DNA of 64,000 nt, taken from positions 1 through 64,000 of the forward strand of contig JAURPI010000002.1 of the NCBI GenBank assembly GCA_030835385.1, given 5' to 3'. Source of the DNA: Alphaproteobacteria bacterium. GTDB taxonomy: Bacteria; Pseudomonadota; Alphaproteobacteria; Rhodospirillales; Rhodospirillaceae. Below are positions 26,146 through 35,565 of the stretch, one piece after another (the stretch's first letter is position 1; the number at the start of each line of letters is the position of its first letter). The translations under genes were made by a program, and so were the position numbers. Below the pieces are notes generated by a model that saw nothing but the letters and a program-made list of their open reading frames with translations, had not been told where the DNA came from and made no database searches.

Positions 26146-27675
26146 TTAAGGGGCAGCGGTAGCCGGATGGAGGTCGTGATAATTCACGATCAGGTTAACG
26201 GGTGCGTATCCCTCGATTTGGTTGCTCAAACCGTCAAACATGATGGTGTCGTGCATGTAAAGCATTGGCGGGTCGTCATGATAGGCCTTGAGGAGGTCAC
26301 GCACCAAAGCCAGACGTTCTTCCGGATCCCAGGCCGCTTGAGCTTGTCGAGTTTTCTCCGCCAGGCCGTCGCGGCAATGCCAAAGCTTGCGCGTGAGGCA
26401 ACTGACAAATGGTCGCAATGCGTCAAGGCTCGGCTTGATATTAAAATCCATGTTGAAGCCGTCGCCTTCCCACCCACCAAAATTAAATTTGGTGATCATG
26501 TCTGGGATGGTCATTGGCCTTACTTCAAACCCAACTCCAATTTTGGCCAGATCCTGACCGATGATTTGATGAATGGCGGCGTCTGCCGCCGCCCCACCGG
26601 CTGCAAGTTCAATAACAATGTTAAACCCGTCGCTGTATCCAGCTTCGGTCAGGAGGGCTTTTGCTTTCTCAGGATCATAAGGCCAGCCGGGTAAGCTAGG
26701 ATCCCAGCCGATCGCGTTGGACGGTGTGGCCTGTGTTGCTGCCCTGGTTTCGTTGTTGAGCAGAGCGGCGATATAGGCTTCTCGGTTGATGGCATAGTTG
26801 AGCGCGCGACGCACACGCGGGTCCGCGATTGGGCCTTTGTCGGTTTGAATCCACGCGATGCCTATGGCCCCAACGCCCTGGCTTACATGATGATTGTGAC
26901 CCGATGCCTCTAGTGTTTGAACATCGTCAGGCCCGATAACAAAAGCGAGGTCAACCGCGCCCGCCAGAATGCTTTGTGTGCGAGCTGTCGGGTCATTCAG
27001 TTGAACAATTTCCATACGGTCAAAGCCAGGTGTAATCCAGCCGTTTTCAAATGCGGAAAGTTCAATCTTTGCCGGCCCCCATCGATCTACTTTATAGGAC
27101 GCCGTTCCAACCGGATTGAGTGCGAAGGCCTCGGGACCGACCTCCTGCCAATACTTCGGTGCAACAACGCGTATGATTCCCAATTCGGCCGGCAGCATCA
27201 GGTTGGGGTGGTGGGTGGTAATTTCCACTGTATACGGATCAAGAGCTCGGACTCCCGAAACGGAGTTCAAAAGCCGTGACAGGGCTTCTCGTTTGCCGGC
27301 GTCAGAGGTCAGATAAGAAACAGTGTTGATAACGGCATCGGCGTTAAACGGCTCTCCGTTATGGAACATCACATCTTGGCGCAGTTTGAAGTGCCATGTG
27401 GTCCGGTCAATCGCTTTCCAATCCTTGAGCAGCCATGGTTGAACTGCGCCATCTGACCCGACGAATGTGAGGGGGTCAAACATGGCCGCCCAGGTGTAAA
27501 GCTCGGAAGAGCTTGTGGATCGATGGACGTTCCCAAGAGCCGCTGGCAATGTTTGTATGGCGACGCGAAGTGTGGTTTCCGCGGATGAGACAGTGGGCTG
27601 TCCCATCACAAGTACCGCATAGGCGGCACTAATCACGGCGTTGCGTATTTGTTTGGTCAGGGTAGGATTGTTCAT
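26146..27675 (-). CDS. Family 5 extracellular solute-binding protein (peptide/nickel ABC type)
   Basis: 509 residues from ATG 27675, with a hydrophobic signal segment ending near VSSA. SBP family 5 features are LLKDWKAIDRTTWHFKLRQD, VMFHNGEPFNADAVI, RRALNYAINREAYIAALL and the C-terminal DPPMLYMHD. Such periplasmic proteins bind peptides or other small compounds and feed an ABC importer. No permease or ATPase genes adjoin it, so it is an orphan here or uses components encoded elsewhere. It is divergent from the RraA-like gene and resembles the second orphan at 34069-35565. Confidence 0.9.
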   Translation of the reverse strand: MNNPTLTKQIRNAVISAAYAVLVMGQPTVSSAETTLRVAIQTLPAALGNVHRSTSSSELYTWAAMFDPLTFVGSDGAVQPWLLKDWKAIDRTTWHFKLRQDVMFHNGEPFNADAVINTVSYLTSDAGKREALSRLLNSVSGVRALDPYTVEITTHHPNLMLPAELGIIRVVAPKYWQEVGPEAFALNPVGTASYKVDRWGPAKIELSAFENGWITPGFDRMEIVQLNDPTARTQSILAGAVDLAFVIGPDDVQTLEASGHNHHVSQGVGAIGIAWIQTDKGPIADPRVRRALNYAINREAYIAALLNNETRAATQATPSNAIGWDPSLPGWPYDPEKAKALLTEAGYSDGFNIVIELAAGGAAADAAIHQIIGQDLAKIGVGFEVRPMTIPDMITKFNFGGWEGDGFNMDFNIKPSLDALRPFVSCLTRKLWHCRDGLAEKTRQAQAAWDPEERLALVRDLLKAYHDDPPMLYMHDTIMFDGLSNQIEGYAPVNLIVNYHDLHPATAAP

Positions 27676-27705
27676 AACCAATACAGTAGCTGAGGGGTGG
27701 AGTTC

Positions 27706-28380
27706 ATGCACGAAATCATCACAGACTTTGAACGTCCAGATGTAGCTCTTATAGAAAAAGTATCAAAACAGCACGTCGGCGTTGCCGGTTTTGAAACGGG
27801 TCCGCGCCAGGTGATGTATCCGGATATAAAACCATTAGACCCTTCGTGGCGGATCTGTGGTCCGGCCTTCACCGTTAGGCCTGAGTATTGGGACGATCGC
27901 CTCATGGGAGAGTTGGCCCCAAAATATGCCAAACCCGGAGATGTGCTAGTGGTTGACGCCGGTGGGCATATAGAAATTGCGGCATGGGGTATGTCGATGA
28001 CCATTGCTGCCGCACACGCTGGTGTTGCGGGCATTGTGATTGATGGCAGTTGTATGAATTCGGCCTTGCTCGCTCGCGAGCGGCCACAGGTTCCGTTGTT
28101 TGTTCGGGGTGTGTCGGCAACAACTAAGGGGTCCGAGCACCCAGGCTCACTCAATGTTCCTGTTATTTGTGGCGGTGTGATTGTAAATCCTGGAGATATT
28201 ATTCTTGCGGACTCAGACGGTGTTGTAGTGCTGAAGCCGGCCATGGCAGAGAAAATAGTAGTCGCTGCGGAGGCCCACGATGATCGTTCGCGCAAAGCGA
28301 ACACAAAAAAAGTGCCTTACTACGAGCAACGGGGCAGCGAGGAAAAAATACGCGCGTTTCCAGATGTCAAATGGAGTTGA
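27706..28380 (+). CDS. RraA-like / HMG-CHA aldolase family protein
   Basis: 224 residues from ATG 27706, preceded by gaggggtgga; a GTG at 27697 is possible but poorer. The family core is AGFETGPRQVMYPDIKPL, RICGPAFTVRP, AKPGDVLVVDAGGH, GMSMTIAAAHAGVAGIVIDG and IVNPGDIILADSDGVVVLK. Members are class II 4-hydroxy-4-methyl-2-oxoglutarate or oxaloacetate aldolase/decarboxylases, or RraA, the RNase E inhibitor. The GD-x(n)-D-G pattern with Arg/Asp ligands favours an aldolase-like enzyme in an organic-acid pathway, which fits the TRAP transporter next door. Cytosolic. Confidence 0.8.
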   Translation: MHEIITDFERPDVALIEKVSKQHVGVAGFETGPRQVMYPDIKPLDPSWRICGPAFTVRPEYWDDRLMGELAPKYAKPGDVLVVDAGGHIEIAAWGMSMTIAAAHAGVAGIVIDGSCMNSALLARERPQVPLFVRGVSATTKGSEHPGSLNVPVICGGVIVNPGDIILADSDGVVVLKPAMAEKIVVAAEAHDDRSRKANTKKVPYYEQRGSEEKIRAFPDVKWS

Positions 28381-28442
28381 GACGCATATCAAAACTCTGT
28401 CCTGCCTTGCGAAAAATCCTGTGAAGCGATAAACGCAGCCCC

Positions 28443-30278
28443 ATGGCTGCGCCCCCACTTCTTACCCTGCAAGACATTTACCTGACCTTCGGTGGCGACC
28501 CCGTCCTTCAAGGTGCTGAATTAATGGTCTTGCCCGAAGAGACGGTATGTCTGGTTGGTCGCAACGGCTCGGGCAAATCGACCCTGCTAAAAATCGCGGC
28601 CGGCCTTATCGAACATGAGGACGGCGACCGCTTTGTCAGGCCAGGCACAACAATCCGATACCTTCCGCAAGAGCCAGATCTCACGGGTTACGATGACACG
28701 CTATCCTACGTACAAGAGGGATTGGAGGACGGCGACGACCCGTATCGCGCTACGTATCTTCTCGAGCAACTTGGTCTTACGGGTGATGAAGATCCCGCAC
28801 ATTTATCCGGTGGGGAAAGCCGACGCGCTGCCTTGGCCCGCATCCTCGCGCCCCGTCCAGACGTACTGCTGCTTGACGAACCGACCAATCATCTCGATCT
28901 CCCGACTATTGAATGGCTTGAACAGGAACTGAAAAGTTTACGACGGGCTCTCGTCATCATCAGTCACGACAGACGCTTTTTGGAGAAATTGTCTCAGGCC
29001 ACGGTTTGGCTGGATCGAGGGCAGACCCGTCGCTTGAACAAAGGGTTCGCGCATTTTGAGTCGTGGCGTGACAACATCATTGATCAAGAAGACCGCACCC
29101 AACATAAAATTGATCGAAAGATTGTTCGAGAAGAGCACTGGCTGCGGTACGGCGTGAGTGGTCGCCGTAAGCGTAATGTTCGCCGCCTGGAAATGCTTCA
29201 TGGTCTGCGAAAAGACAAGCGCGAGCACCGGAAAAGAATGGGGAACGTTAATCTACAGACTAGCGAGGGTGATGCGTCCAGTAAGCTCGTGATTGAAGCG
29301 AAGGACATAACCAAGTCATTTGATGACCTTGCAGTGGTTCAGGATTTCTCAGTCCGGATTCAGCGCGGGGATCGCATAGGCATCGTCGGTCCAAACGGAG
29401 CCGGAAAGACCACGTTGCTCAGTATGCTGACTGGCGGGCTCAAACCCGATACAGGGCGTGTGCGCATGGGCACGTTTTTAGAGATCGCAACCATGGAGCA
29501 GAACCGCGAGACCCTTGATCCAAAATGGACGGTCGGCCAAGCCCTAACCGGAGATTCTGGCGACCAAGTTGATGTGCAAGGAACACCGCGCCACGTCATC
29601 GGATACATGAACGACTTTCTATTCACGCCAGACATGGTCAACACACCGATCACTGTCTTGTCGGGCGGTGAGCGCGGTCGACTTATGCTGGCGCGGGCCT
29701 TGGCAAAAACGTCGAACATGCTGGTGTTGGATGAGCCGACCAACGATCTCGATTTGGAAACCCTGGATTTGTTGCAAGAGATGCTCAGTGACTATGCAGG
29801 TACGGTGCTTCTCGTGAGCCACGACAGAGACTTTCTTGATCGCGTTGTTACATCGGTAATCGCGTCTGACGAGCCAGGGCACTGGCTTGACTATGCTGGT
29901 GGGTATTCTGACATGCTCTCACAACGGGGCGCTGGCGTTGAAGACATGACCAGTGCTCGTGGGCACGTGACTGAGAAAAAGAAAAAGCCGCGAAAACAGC
30001 CTCCTAAAACTGGTGGCGCGGCGTCCAACGGCGGGAAAACCAAACTGTCGTTCAAAGATAAGTACGCTCTGGAGAATTTGCCGACAGAAATGGACGCCCT
30101 CAACAGTCAAATTGTTGACCTGCAGAAAGCGTTGGGTGATCCAGATTTGTACTCACGTGATCCAGAAGGGTTTACCATGATGAGCGCTGACCTTGAGGCC
30201 GCAGAGGCTCGCCTCGCGGCTGCGGAAGAAGAGTGGCTCGCTCTAGAACTACTCCGCGAAGAGGTGGAGGGGTCGTAA
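28443..30278 (+). CDS. uup: ABC-F family ATPase Uup
   Basis: 611 residues with two ABC ATPase cassettes and no membrane segment. Cassette 1: Walker A GRNGSGKST, signature HLSGGESRRAAL, Walker B LLLDEPTNHLDL. Cassette 2: GPNGAGKTT, LSGGERGRLMLARAL, LVLDEPTNDLDL. Between them is the ABC-F linker, and at the end a Lys-rich stretch with a coiled coil (LPTEMDALNSQIVDLQKAL to EEEWLALELL), the DNA-binding hairpin typical of Uup. ABC-F proteins act on ribosomes; Uup is also linked to transposon excision and branched DNA. Intact. Confidence 0.9.
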   Translation: MAAPPLLTLQDIYLTFGGDPVLQGAELMVLPEETVCLVGRNGSGKSTLLKIAAGLIEHEDGDRFVRPGTTIRYLPQEPDLTGYDDTLSYVQEGLEDGDDPYRATYLLEQLGLTGDEDPAHLSGGESRRAALARILAPRPDVLLLDEPTNHLDLPTIEWLEQELKSLRRALVIISHDRRFLEKLSQATVWLDRGQTRRLNKGFAHFESWRDNIIDQEDRTQHKIDRKIVREEHWLRYGVSGRRKRNVRRLEMLHGLRKDKREHRKRMGNVNLQTSEGDASSKLVIEAKDITKSFDDLAVVQDFSVRIQRGDRIGIVGPNGAGKTTLLSMLTGGLKPDTGRVRMGTFLEIATMEQNRETLDPKWTVGQALTGDSGDQVDVQGTPRHVIGYMNDFLFTPDMVNTPITVLSGGERGRLMLARALAKTSNMLVLDEPTNDLDLETLDLLQEMLSDYAGTVLLVSHDRDFLDRVVTSVIASDEPGHWLDYAGGYSDMLSQRGAGVEDMTSARGHVTEKKKKPRKQPPKTGGAASNGGKTKLSFKDKYALENLPTEMDALNSQIVDLQKALGDPDLYSRDPEGFTMMSADLEAAEARLAAAEEEWLALELLREEVEGS

Positions 30279-30357
30279 GAGCGCCCCGCACACATAGACG
30301 GCTGTGGCGGGGCAAAGTTTGTGGGGAGAGGGGTTATTGCTTTTTCTTGGGGGAGAT

Positions 30358-30503
30358 TTAGCGCCGGCCCAATTCTCGGTCCATTTGATAGGCCTTGGAG
30401 GTGACCACACTTTCTAGGGCGCGCAGCCGATCTTCTATTATTGGCGGTCTGTTAGATCCCGGGCTGACGCTGGATTTTCTGCATAAGCACGAGACAGTTG
30501 CAT
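30358..30503 (-). pseudogene. Short remnant with PspB-like C-terminal coiled tail, frameshifted
   Basis: The minus strand reads MQLSRAYAENPASARDLTDR from ATG 30503, then stops. In another frame starting at the same DR codons it continues PPIIEDRLRALESVVTSK and ends YQMDRELGRR before TAA. The joined tail resembles the cytoplasmic end of PspB-type envelope-stress proteins (RLxALExIVTSxxYxLxRE). The membrane segment that should precede it is not visible. The rest of the 412-bp gap 30279-30690 contains only a weak GC hairpin just after uup and the leader of the next gene. Confidence 0.35.
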
Positions 30504-30690
30504 GGCCCTAAGCCACCTTAATGGTGCCCAACCCCGATGAACCGCGGATGTACCGACTGCCAAGAAATTTACCCCAACTGCCGCTCTCTTTTTCGCTAGG
30601 GGCGACAAAACACTAGGGCGCTCTATTGCTCGGGATTGGGTTGAAGATCATAGTCAATCCACATCACGCTGATTAGCCAAGAGGGTAATA

Positions 30691-31692
30691 ATGAAATACG
30701 TTCTTACGTTACTTATGGCCTTTCCACCCGGCCTAGCGGTTGCGCAGGAGGCGCTGCCCATGGACCCCAATGCGCGGGATATGTTGATCCTCACGGATTG
30801 GTTCGAGGGTGAATTCGACAACGAGGAGCAGCGCTGGTTTCACACACGAAACGGTGGAGAGGGTGAGCCCCTGCATCAGCGTATGCACGCCATTCACAAG
30901 CGTCTAGATCTGCCACATATCGGCGAGCATGTGTTTCATATTCAACATTATCTCGATAACGACCCGGACAATGTCATGCGGCAACGTATTGGCGTGTTTA
31001 TTTCTGAGCCTGAGATGAATGCCATTCGTATGAAGCAAGGGTTCTACAAGGACAATGACAAAACCCGTGATGCACACTTAGACCCCTCTAAAGTGTCAGA
31101 TCTAACGGCAGACGATATCTTCTTTATTGAAGGGTGCGACGTCTTCTGGCGTCGAGATGCTGATCAATACGTCGCCAACATGGGGCCTAAGGCTTGCGTG
31201 TTCGGTGAGGGTGAGTTGCGTCGCTATTCCGTTCATCGTTGGACGTTGTCCGAGACCAAGTTGTGGCTGGTTGATTCGTCCTTCCTTATTTCTGATGACA
31301 GTCTGCATGTTGGTCACCCTGAAGATCAGCCGTTCCGTATGCGTCGGTCCAAGATATTCGAATGCGAAGTAACGTTTCGTGATGAAGATCGCGTACCAGT
31401 TAGAACGATCAAAGACATTCGTATGCACAGCCAGGGCGGCTTGGTGTGGTTTGATCCCGATGAGAATGGCGACGTCTATGGCATTCGCATGCGAGACAAG
31501 GAGTATCCTTTCTACAGTGAGCGCCCCGACTTCTTGCTGTTCTCGATGCAAAAGCAAGGCCAAGCCAGCATGGCAGGGTATGCCTTAACCGATGTGGATG
31601 CGCGGCGGGTTGGCTTTAATCTTGGTTGGGCTTTAGGTCATTGTCATCGCGAAGGCTATGAATTCCGTGAATTGCTAGAGAACTTAGAGTAG
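30691..31692 (+). CDS. Exported CpcT/CpeT-family protein
   Basis: 333 residues with a signal peptide (MKYVLTLLMAFPPGLAVAQ). CpeT hallmarks are in the right order: LTDWFEGEFDNEEQ, NVMRQRIGVF, FFIEGCDVFWRRDADQYVAN followed by GPKACVFGEG, and then a C-terminal YSVHRWTLSE...DQPFRMRRSK strand region. In cyanobacteria the family attaches bilins to phycobiliproteins. Here export and the absence of phycobilisome genes argue for another role. The homologue at 7744-8391 is shorter. A ribosome site gagggt precedes the ATG; a methyltransferase starts 6 bp after the stop. Confidence 0.65.
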   Translation: MKYVLTLLMAFPPGLAVAQEALPMDPNARDMLILTDWFEGEFDNEEQRWFHTRNGGEGEPLHQRMHAIHKRLDLPHIGEHVFHIQHYLDNDPDNVMRQRIGVFISEPEMNAIRMKQGFYKDNDKTRDAHLDPSKVSDLTADDIFFIEGCDVFWRRDADQYVANMGPKACVFGEGELRRYSVHRWTLSETKLWLVDSSFLISDDSLHVGHPEDQPFRMRRSKIFECEVTFRDEDRVPVRTIKDIRMHSQGGLVWFDPDENGDVYGIRMRDKEYPFYSERPDFLLFSMQKQGQASMAGYALTDVDARRVGFNLGWALGHCHREGYEFRELLENLE

Positions 31693-31697
31693 GCAGG

Positions 31698-32453
31698 GTG
31701 ACGCTGGCAGATTTTCCACATACCCAAAAGCTCCACGACATAGTTGCTGGCGATCACCGATCGGCCGTGCACAAAGCGCGGGACGCTGCTCGTAATACCG
31801 GCGATATGTATGCGTTCTTTGGTATCTCGCCGGAAATGACCATAGTTGATATTTGGCCGACAACAGGATGGACAACGGAAATCTTGGCGCCATTTGTCCG
31901 GGACTCAGGCGAACTCATTTCTCCGCACTTTTCTGCTGATCACAAAGATGATCTTTGCCGTCGCCAGCGAGCCGAGTATGAGGAGAAACTGGCGTCAAAT
32001 CCTGGTCTATATGATCAAGTTCAAGTGTCTGATTTTGGGCGGGGGCTATTCGATTACGCTGCACCGCAGTCTGCCGATATGGTGATCACTTTACGTAACT
32101 TCCATAATTGGATGTGGGGCGACTACCTTGCACCTGCGCTTGAGAGTTTTTTCACGGTGCTCAAGTCTGGCGGTATATTGGCCCTTGAAGAACACCGAGA
32201 GGACCCAAGCAAGCCTCAGGATCCGGGCGCTAAAACCTTATACGTCCGTCAGGACTATGTGGTCGACGCGGTTTGTCGCGCAGGTTTTGAATTCGAATCA
32301 TCGTCGGAGATCAACGCCAATCCAAAAGACACTAAAGATCACCCCAAAGGGGCATTATCGCTCCCGCCCAACTATTGGGGTGTTGAGGATAAAACGCCTT
32401 ATATGGCGATTGGCGAAAGCGATCGTATGTTATTAAAGTTCTCCAAGCCGTAA
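31698..32453 (+). CDS. Predicted class I methyltransferase (COG4798-like)
   Basis: 251 residues starting at GTG 31698, with gcaggg just upstream. The pattern YAFFGISPEMTIVDIWPTTG, WTTEILAPFVRDSG, DMVITLRNFHNWMWGD and FFTVLKSGGILALEEHR is that of predicted methyltransferases whose motif I is relaxed from GxGxG to WPTTGW. No signal peptide is seen, although many relatives are exported. The closing PPNYWGVEDKTPYMAIGESDR is intact. It is probably in an operon with the preceding CpeT-like gene. Substrate unknown. Confidence 0.75.
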   Translation: MTLADFPHTQKLHDIVAGDHRSAVHKARDAARNTGDMYAFFGISPEMTIVDIWPTTGWTTEILAPFVRDSGELISPHFSADHKDDLCRRQRAEYEEKLASNPGLYDQVQVSDFGRGLFDYAAPQSADMVITLRNFHNWMWGDYLAPALESFFTVLKSGGILALEEHREDPSKPQDPGAKTLYVRQDYVVDAVCRAGFEFESSSEINANPKDTKDHPKGALSLPPNYWGVEDKTPYMAIGESDRMLLKFSKP

Positions 32454-32491
32454 AGTGCGTCGGCCTGGTCCCTCAATCTGAAGGCAGCCAC

Positions 32492-33400
32492 ATGGATCAA
32501 CTTCTACAACCGATAACAGATCTTCAATTCGAGAATTGTGAAACTTTTCTCAGTGACTAGGTGTTTGTGATTGCGCTCGGCGTGCTCGCTCTTGAAATGA
32601 TCAGATACGCCTTTTCCCGGAAGTTGAGCTGGTCCTTGGCAGGTGACTCGGTCACCAATTACATCACTTTGACGCTATTCCTTGTTCTATCCGCAGCTTT
32701 GCTGGCCACGCTATATCTCGGCGTCTACTTCTTCGTTGCCGAGTTCGCAATTTTTGATATCGGCACCTCATGGGTGGCTGTGGTGGTCTGTGTTGTGCTC
32801 GCGGACCTGACGTACTACTGGGAACATCGATTCACTCATCGGGTTAATATTGCGTGGGCCACGCATACGGTTCACCACTCATCACCCAACTTCAATATTT
32901 CTGTCGCCTACAGATTTGGTCCATTGGACGGCCTATGGCCTATTCCATTTCATACACCTTTGCTTTTGCTTGGTTTTGATCCGGTGGTTGTTCTATTCGC
33001 CGAGGTGGTTGTTCAAGAGTACCAGACCTTCCTGCACACGGAGGCCGTGGGCAAGTTGCCGCGACCTGTTGAAGCCATCATGAACACGCCGTCGCACCAT
33101 CGGGTGCATCACGGGTCTAACCCTGAGTACCTTGATAAAAACTACGGTGGCATTTTCATCGTATGGGATCGTCTGTTCGGTACCTATGCGGAAGAAAAGA
33201 CCAAGGTGACCTACGGGCTTGTGACGCCGATTAACTCAATCAACCCGATTGTGGTTTGGTTTCATGGGTTCTACCTCCTGGGCAAGGATGCGATCTCGGC
33301 AGGGGGGATGAGAAATACGCTCAAGGCTTTGTTTGATCCGCCGGATTGGAGGTCCAAATCTAAGGCCGAGCCACTACCGAACCAAACGCCGGCTGAGTAA
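32492..33400 (+). pseudogene. Sterol desaturase / fatty acid hydroxylase-family gene with in-frame amber codon
   Basis: ATG 32492 with a fair ribosome site opens MDQLLQPITDLQFENCETF, then TAG at codon 23 (32558-32560). The same frame continues VFVIALGVLALEMIRYAFS and encodes the full integral-membrane di-iron hydroxylase: four hydrophobic segments and the eight-His motifs YWEHRFTH, THTVHHSS and TPSHHRVHHG, plus GGIFIVWDRLFGTYAEE. A GTG directly after the TAG could restart translation and give a nearly complete 279-residue enzyme, so function may survive. Family members modify sterols, carotenoids or fatty acids in the membrane. Confidence 0.75.
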
Positions 33401-33405
33401 CAAAC

Positions 33406-34068
33406 TCAAGGCTTCCAAATACTCAGGATCACGATCCCGAATATAAACACCCACATCCCGATCAGAATTCCGGTCCCATACTTATAAATAAACCAGATGC
33501 GTTGTTCGTGTTCCGGCGTTGAGCCGTTGTCTCTGATTTTTGCCCAAGTGCGGTAGAAGTCGATGATGGAGATACGGATACCTACCCCACTGGCCATGAC
33601 ACAGGCGAATAATATGAGCTTCCAGGCCAGCCAGTTGGGCAATGTGCTTTCCGACATCAAGGCGGCAAGCCCCAAGATCGCGAGGCCCACCATCAAAACA
33701 TAACGGATGGATCGATCTATTAGGCCGAGGGTCGCGCCTGCTGGGTTTTTCCGCGCGTGATGGATGTACTCAACGAATGCCAGCCAAATCACCGTCACCA
33801 CACCGGCGCTAAAGGCGGTGGTGCCTGCACCCGGGATGTACCCGTATAAGGCGGACAAAGATGTGCCCAACCCCAATTGCAGTATCAGCGCGTAACGAAC
33901 GTGTTGGTCTACGTCGAGGACGTGATCCATCAGTTTGTTGCGTTCTTCAAACGTTAAGCTGGATGTGCGGCAGACATATCGGTAGCCGCTGTTGATGACG
34001 AATTCGGAGCCAAGCCAATAGCCTAGGACCGTGATATGCGCAACGAGCAGAACCGTCTCCAGCATCAC
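33406..34068 (-). CDS. Six-helix membrane protein, paralogue of 47522-48196
   Basis: 220 residues with about six hydrophobic segments. The first helix carries VAHITVLGYWLGSEFVINSG and is followed by a charged loop SLTFEERNKLMDHVLDVDQHVRYAL. The same layout (YWLGGDLGVYLSS, LSLDERFRFMQVLMQCD) is seen in the protein at 47522-48196, so they are paralogues. A family resemblance to CopD/DUF2269-like membrane proteins is possible but not certain. It starts one base after the binding-protein gene (34069) on the same strand and is convergent with the desaturase gene. Confidence 0.65.
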   Translation of the reverse strand: MMLETVLLVAHITVLGYWLGSEFVINSGYRYVCRTSSLTFEERNKLMDHVLDVDQHVRYALILQLGLGTSLSALYGYIPGAGTTAFSAGVVTVIWLAFVEYIHHARKNPAGATLGLIDRSIRYVLMVGLAILGLAALMSESTLPNWLAWKLILFACVMASGVGIRISIIDFYRTWAKIRDNGSTPEHEQRIWFIYKYGTGILIGMWVFIFGIVILSIWKP

Positions 34069-35565
34069 TTAATCCTTCACATCCATGTCGTGGAAATTAA
34101 TGAACGCGTGACGCGGGTTGTAGTTTAACACCCGCGCTGCAACGCCATCTACACCAGGCATTTCCCAGAGATACAAACTGGTGGGTTCGTCATGGTAAAG
34201 CTGCACCAGCTCTTGGGTTTTTCGCCGGCGCTCCTCGAGGTCAAATTCCTGTTCAGCGTCTTCGATCAATGGCACCCACTCAGGACGGCAATGCCACGGG
34301 GCTGCCCATAGGCAAGAGTGAATGCGCAGCGGCCACAGCACGTCCAAAGAGGGTAGGTTGTTGAAGTCCATGCCGAAAGCGATGCCTTTCCAACCGCCTT
34401 GGCGAATCTTGCGGATGTGCATGGTGAACGGATAGGCCTGATAGGTCACATTGACGCCGACCTTGGCAAGGTCATTGGCGATTTGCAGGTACCAGGCTCC
34501 ATCTCCCGCCATGGCACCGGGAGTCATATCTGCGGGGAGATCAAAGCCGTCCGGATACCCCGCTTCAGCCAGCAATGCCCGTGCTTTGTCAGGGTCGTAG
34601 GGGTAGGCGTTGACGTCGGGGTTGTAGCCAAAAGACGCCTTAACGGCGGCTTGTCCAGAAGGTTCCGTTGCGCCGGCCAGCAGCACGTCGATGATCTGCT
34701 GTTTATTGACGGCGTAATTTAACGCCTGGCGCACGCGCACGTCGGCCAATGGCGAGTCACCGATGGACATAAAGGCCAGCAATTGAATGCGGCCGGATGG
34801 ACGTATGTTTATTCGTGCGCCCGCAGGTTCAAGAATTACCCCATCGTCGGGTCCAATATCCAAGGCAATATCAAGCGCACCGGTAATCAAACCTTGTACG
34901 CGGGTTGTAATTTCCGGAACGGCTTTGACTTCAATGCGGTCAACTTTGGGGGCTCGCCAAGAGTTGGGATTAGCAACTAAATCAACTTGTGTGGTGTCCC
35001 ATCTCGTTGCGACGAAGGGACCTGAACCAACAGGGGCTTGTGAAAAGCCCCGCCGTCCTAACTGGGTCCACGGACCGGGCGCAGGTATGCGAATTCCAGA
35101 AACGCGCCGGGGCAATAGAATGTTTGGGGCCTTGGTTTTAATTTCCAAGACCAGAGGTTCCAAAGCCCGAGCGCTGGCGATGTCGATGACCGATTGTGCG
35201 ACCACTTCGATCAATCCGTCACCTGACGCAAAGTAGTTGAACGCGGTAGCCGCGGCGGCGGCATCAAATGGCTCGCCATTTGAAAAGGTGACGCCGGGTT
35301 TCAAGGTGAAGTGCCAAGTTAACGGATCAACCGACTCCCAGCTCTTAGCAATCCAAGGCTGCAGGATGCCAGCCTCATCAATGACGGTGAGTGAGTCAAA
35401 AACCGCCAACCCCGGCGCGACAGTAGGAATGGTGTAGGAGCTGAATGGGTTGCCCAAGTCCTGGGGGAGGCTGACAAGCCCGATGCGTAGGACTTTTTCA
35501 GCTGACGCGCTAAGGGGCGCTGTCAGAGCAAAAGCCAGAATCGCGAGCCGCGCAACAATCTTCAT
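34069..35565 (-). CDS. Family 5 extracellular solute-binding protein
   Basis: 498 residues from ATG 35565 with signal peptide (ARLAILAFALTAPLSASA). Core motifs are LQPWIAKSWESVDPLTWHF, TFSNGEPFDAAAAATAFNYF, VRQALNYAVNKQQIIDVLL and the C-terminal DEPTSLYLWEMPGVDG. It is related to the protein at 26146-27675 (shared LxQPWxxKxWxxxDxxTWHF). No permease or ATPase genes lie nearby; instead a six-helix membrane protein of unknown role follows directly. The ligand cannot be predicted. Confidence 0.9.
   Translation of the reverse strand: MKIVARLAILAFALTAPLSASAEKVLRIGLVSLPQDLGNPFSSYTIPTVAPGLAVFDSLTVIDEAGILQPWIAKSWESVDPLTWHFTLKPGVTFSNGEPFDAAAAATAFNYFASGDGLIEVVAQSVIDIASARALEPLVLEIKTKAPNILLPRRVSGIRIPAPGPWTQLGRRGFSQAPVGSGPFVATRWDTTQVDLVANPNSWRAPKVDRIEVKAVPEITTRVQGLITGALDIALDIGPDDGVILEPAGARINIRPSGRIQLLAFMSIGDSPLADVRVRQALNYAVNKQQIIDVLLAGATEPSGQAAVKASFGYNPDVNAYPYDPDKARALLAEAGYPDGFDLPADMTPGAMAGDGAWYLQIANDLAKVGVNVTYQAYPFTMHIRKIRQGGWKGIAFGMDFNNLPSLDVLWPLRIHSCLWAAPWHCRPEWVPLIEDAEQEFDLEERRRKTQELVQLYHDEPTSLYLWEMPGVDGVAARVLNYNPRHAFINFHDMDVKD

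Noticed and set aside
30279-30315. Terminator hairpin after uup
   Set aside because: A GC stem (CCCCGC/GCGGGG) exists but no T tract follows it closely, so I did not list it.
9628-32560. Stop-codon reassignment as an explanation for the in-frame stops
   Set aside because: TAA, TAG and TGA all occur as internal stops, and all three also end intact genes, so no single codon is recoded.
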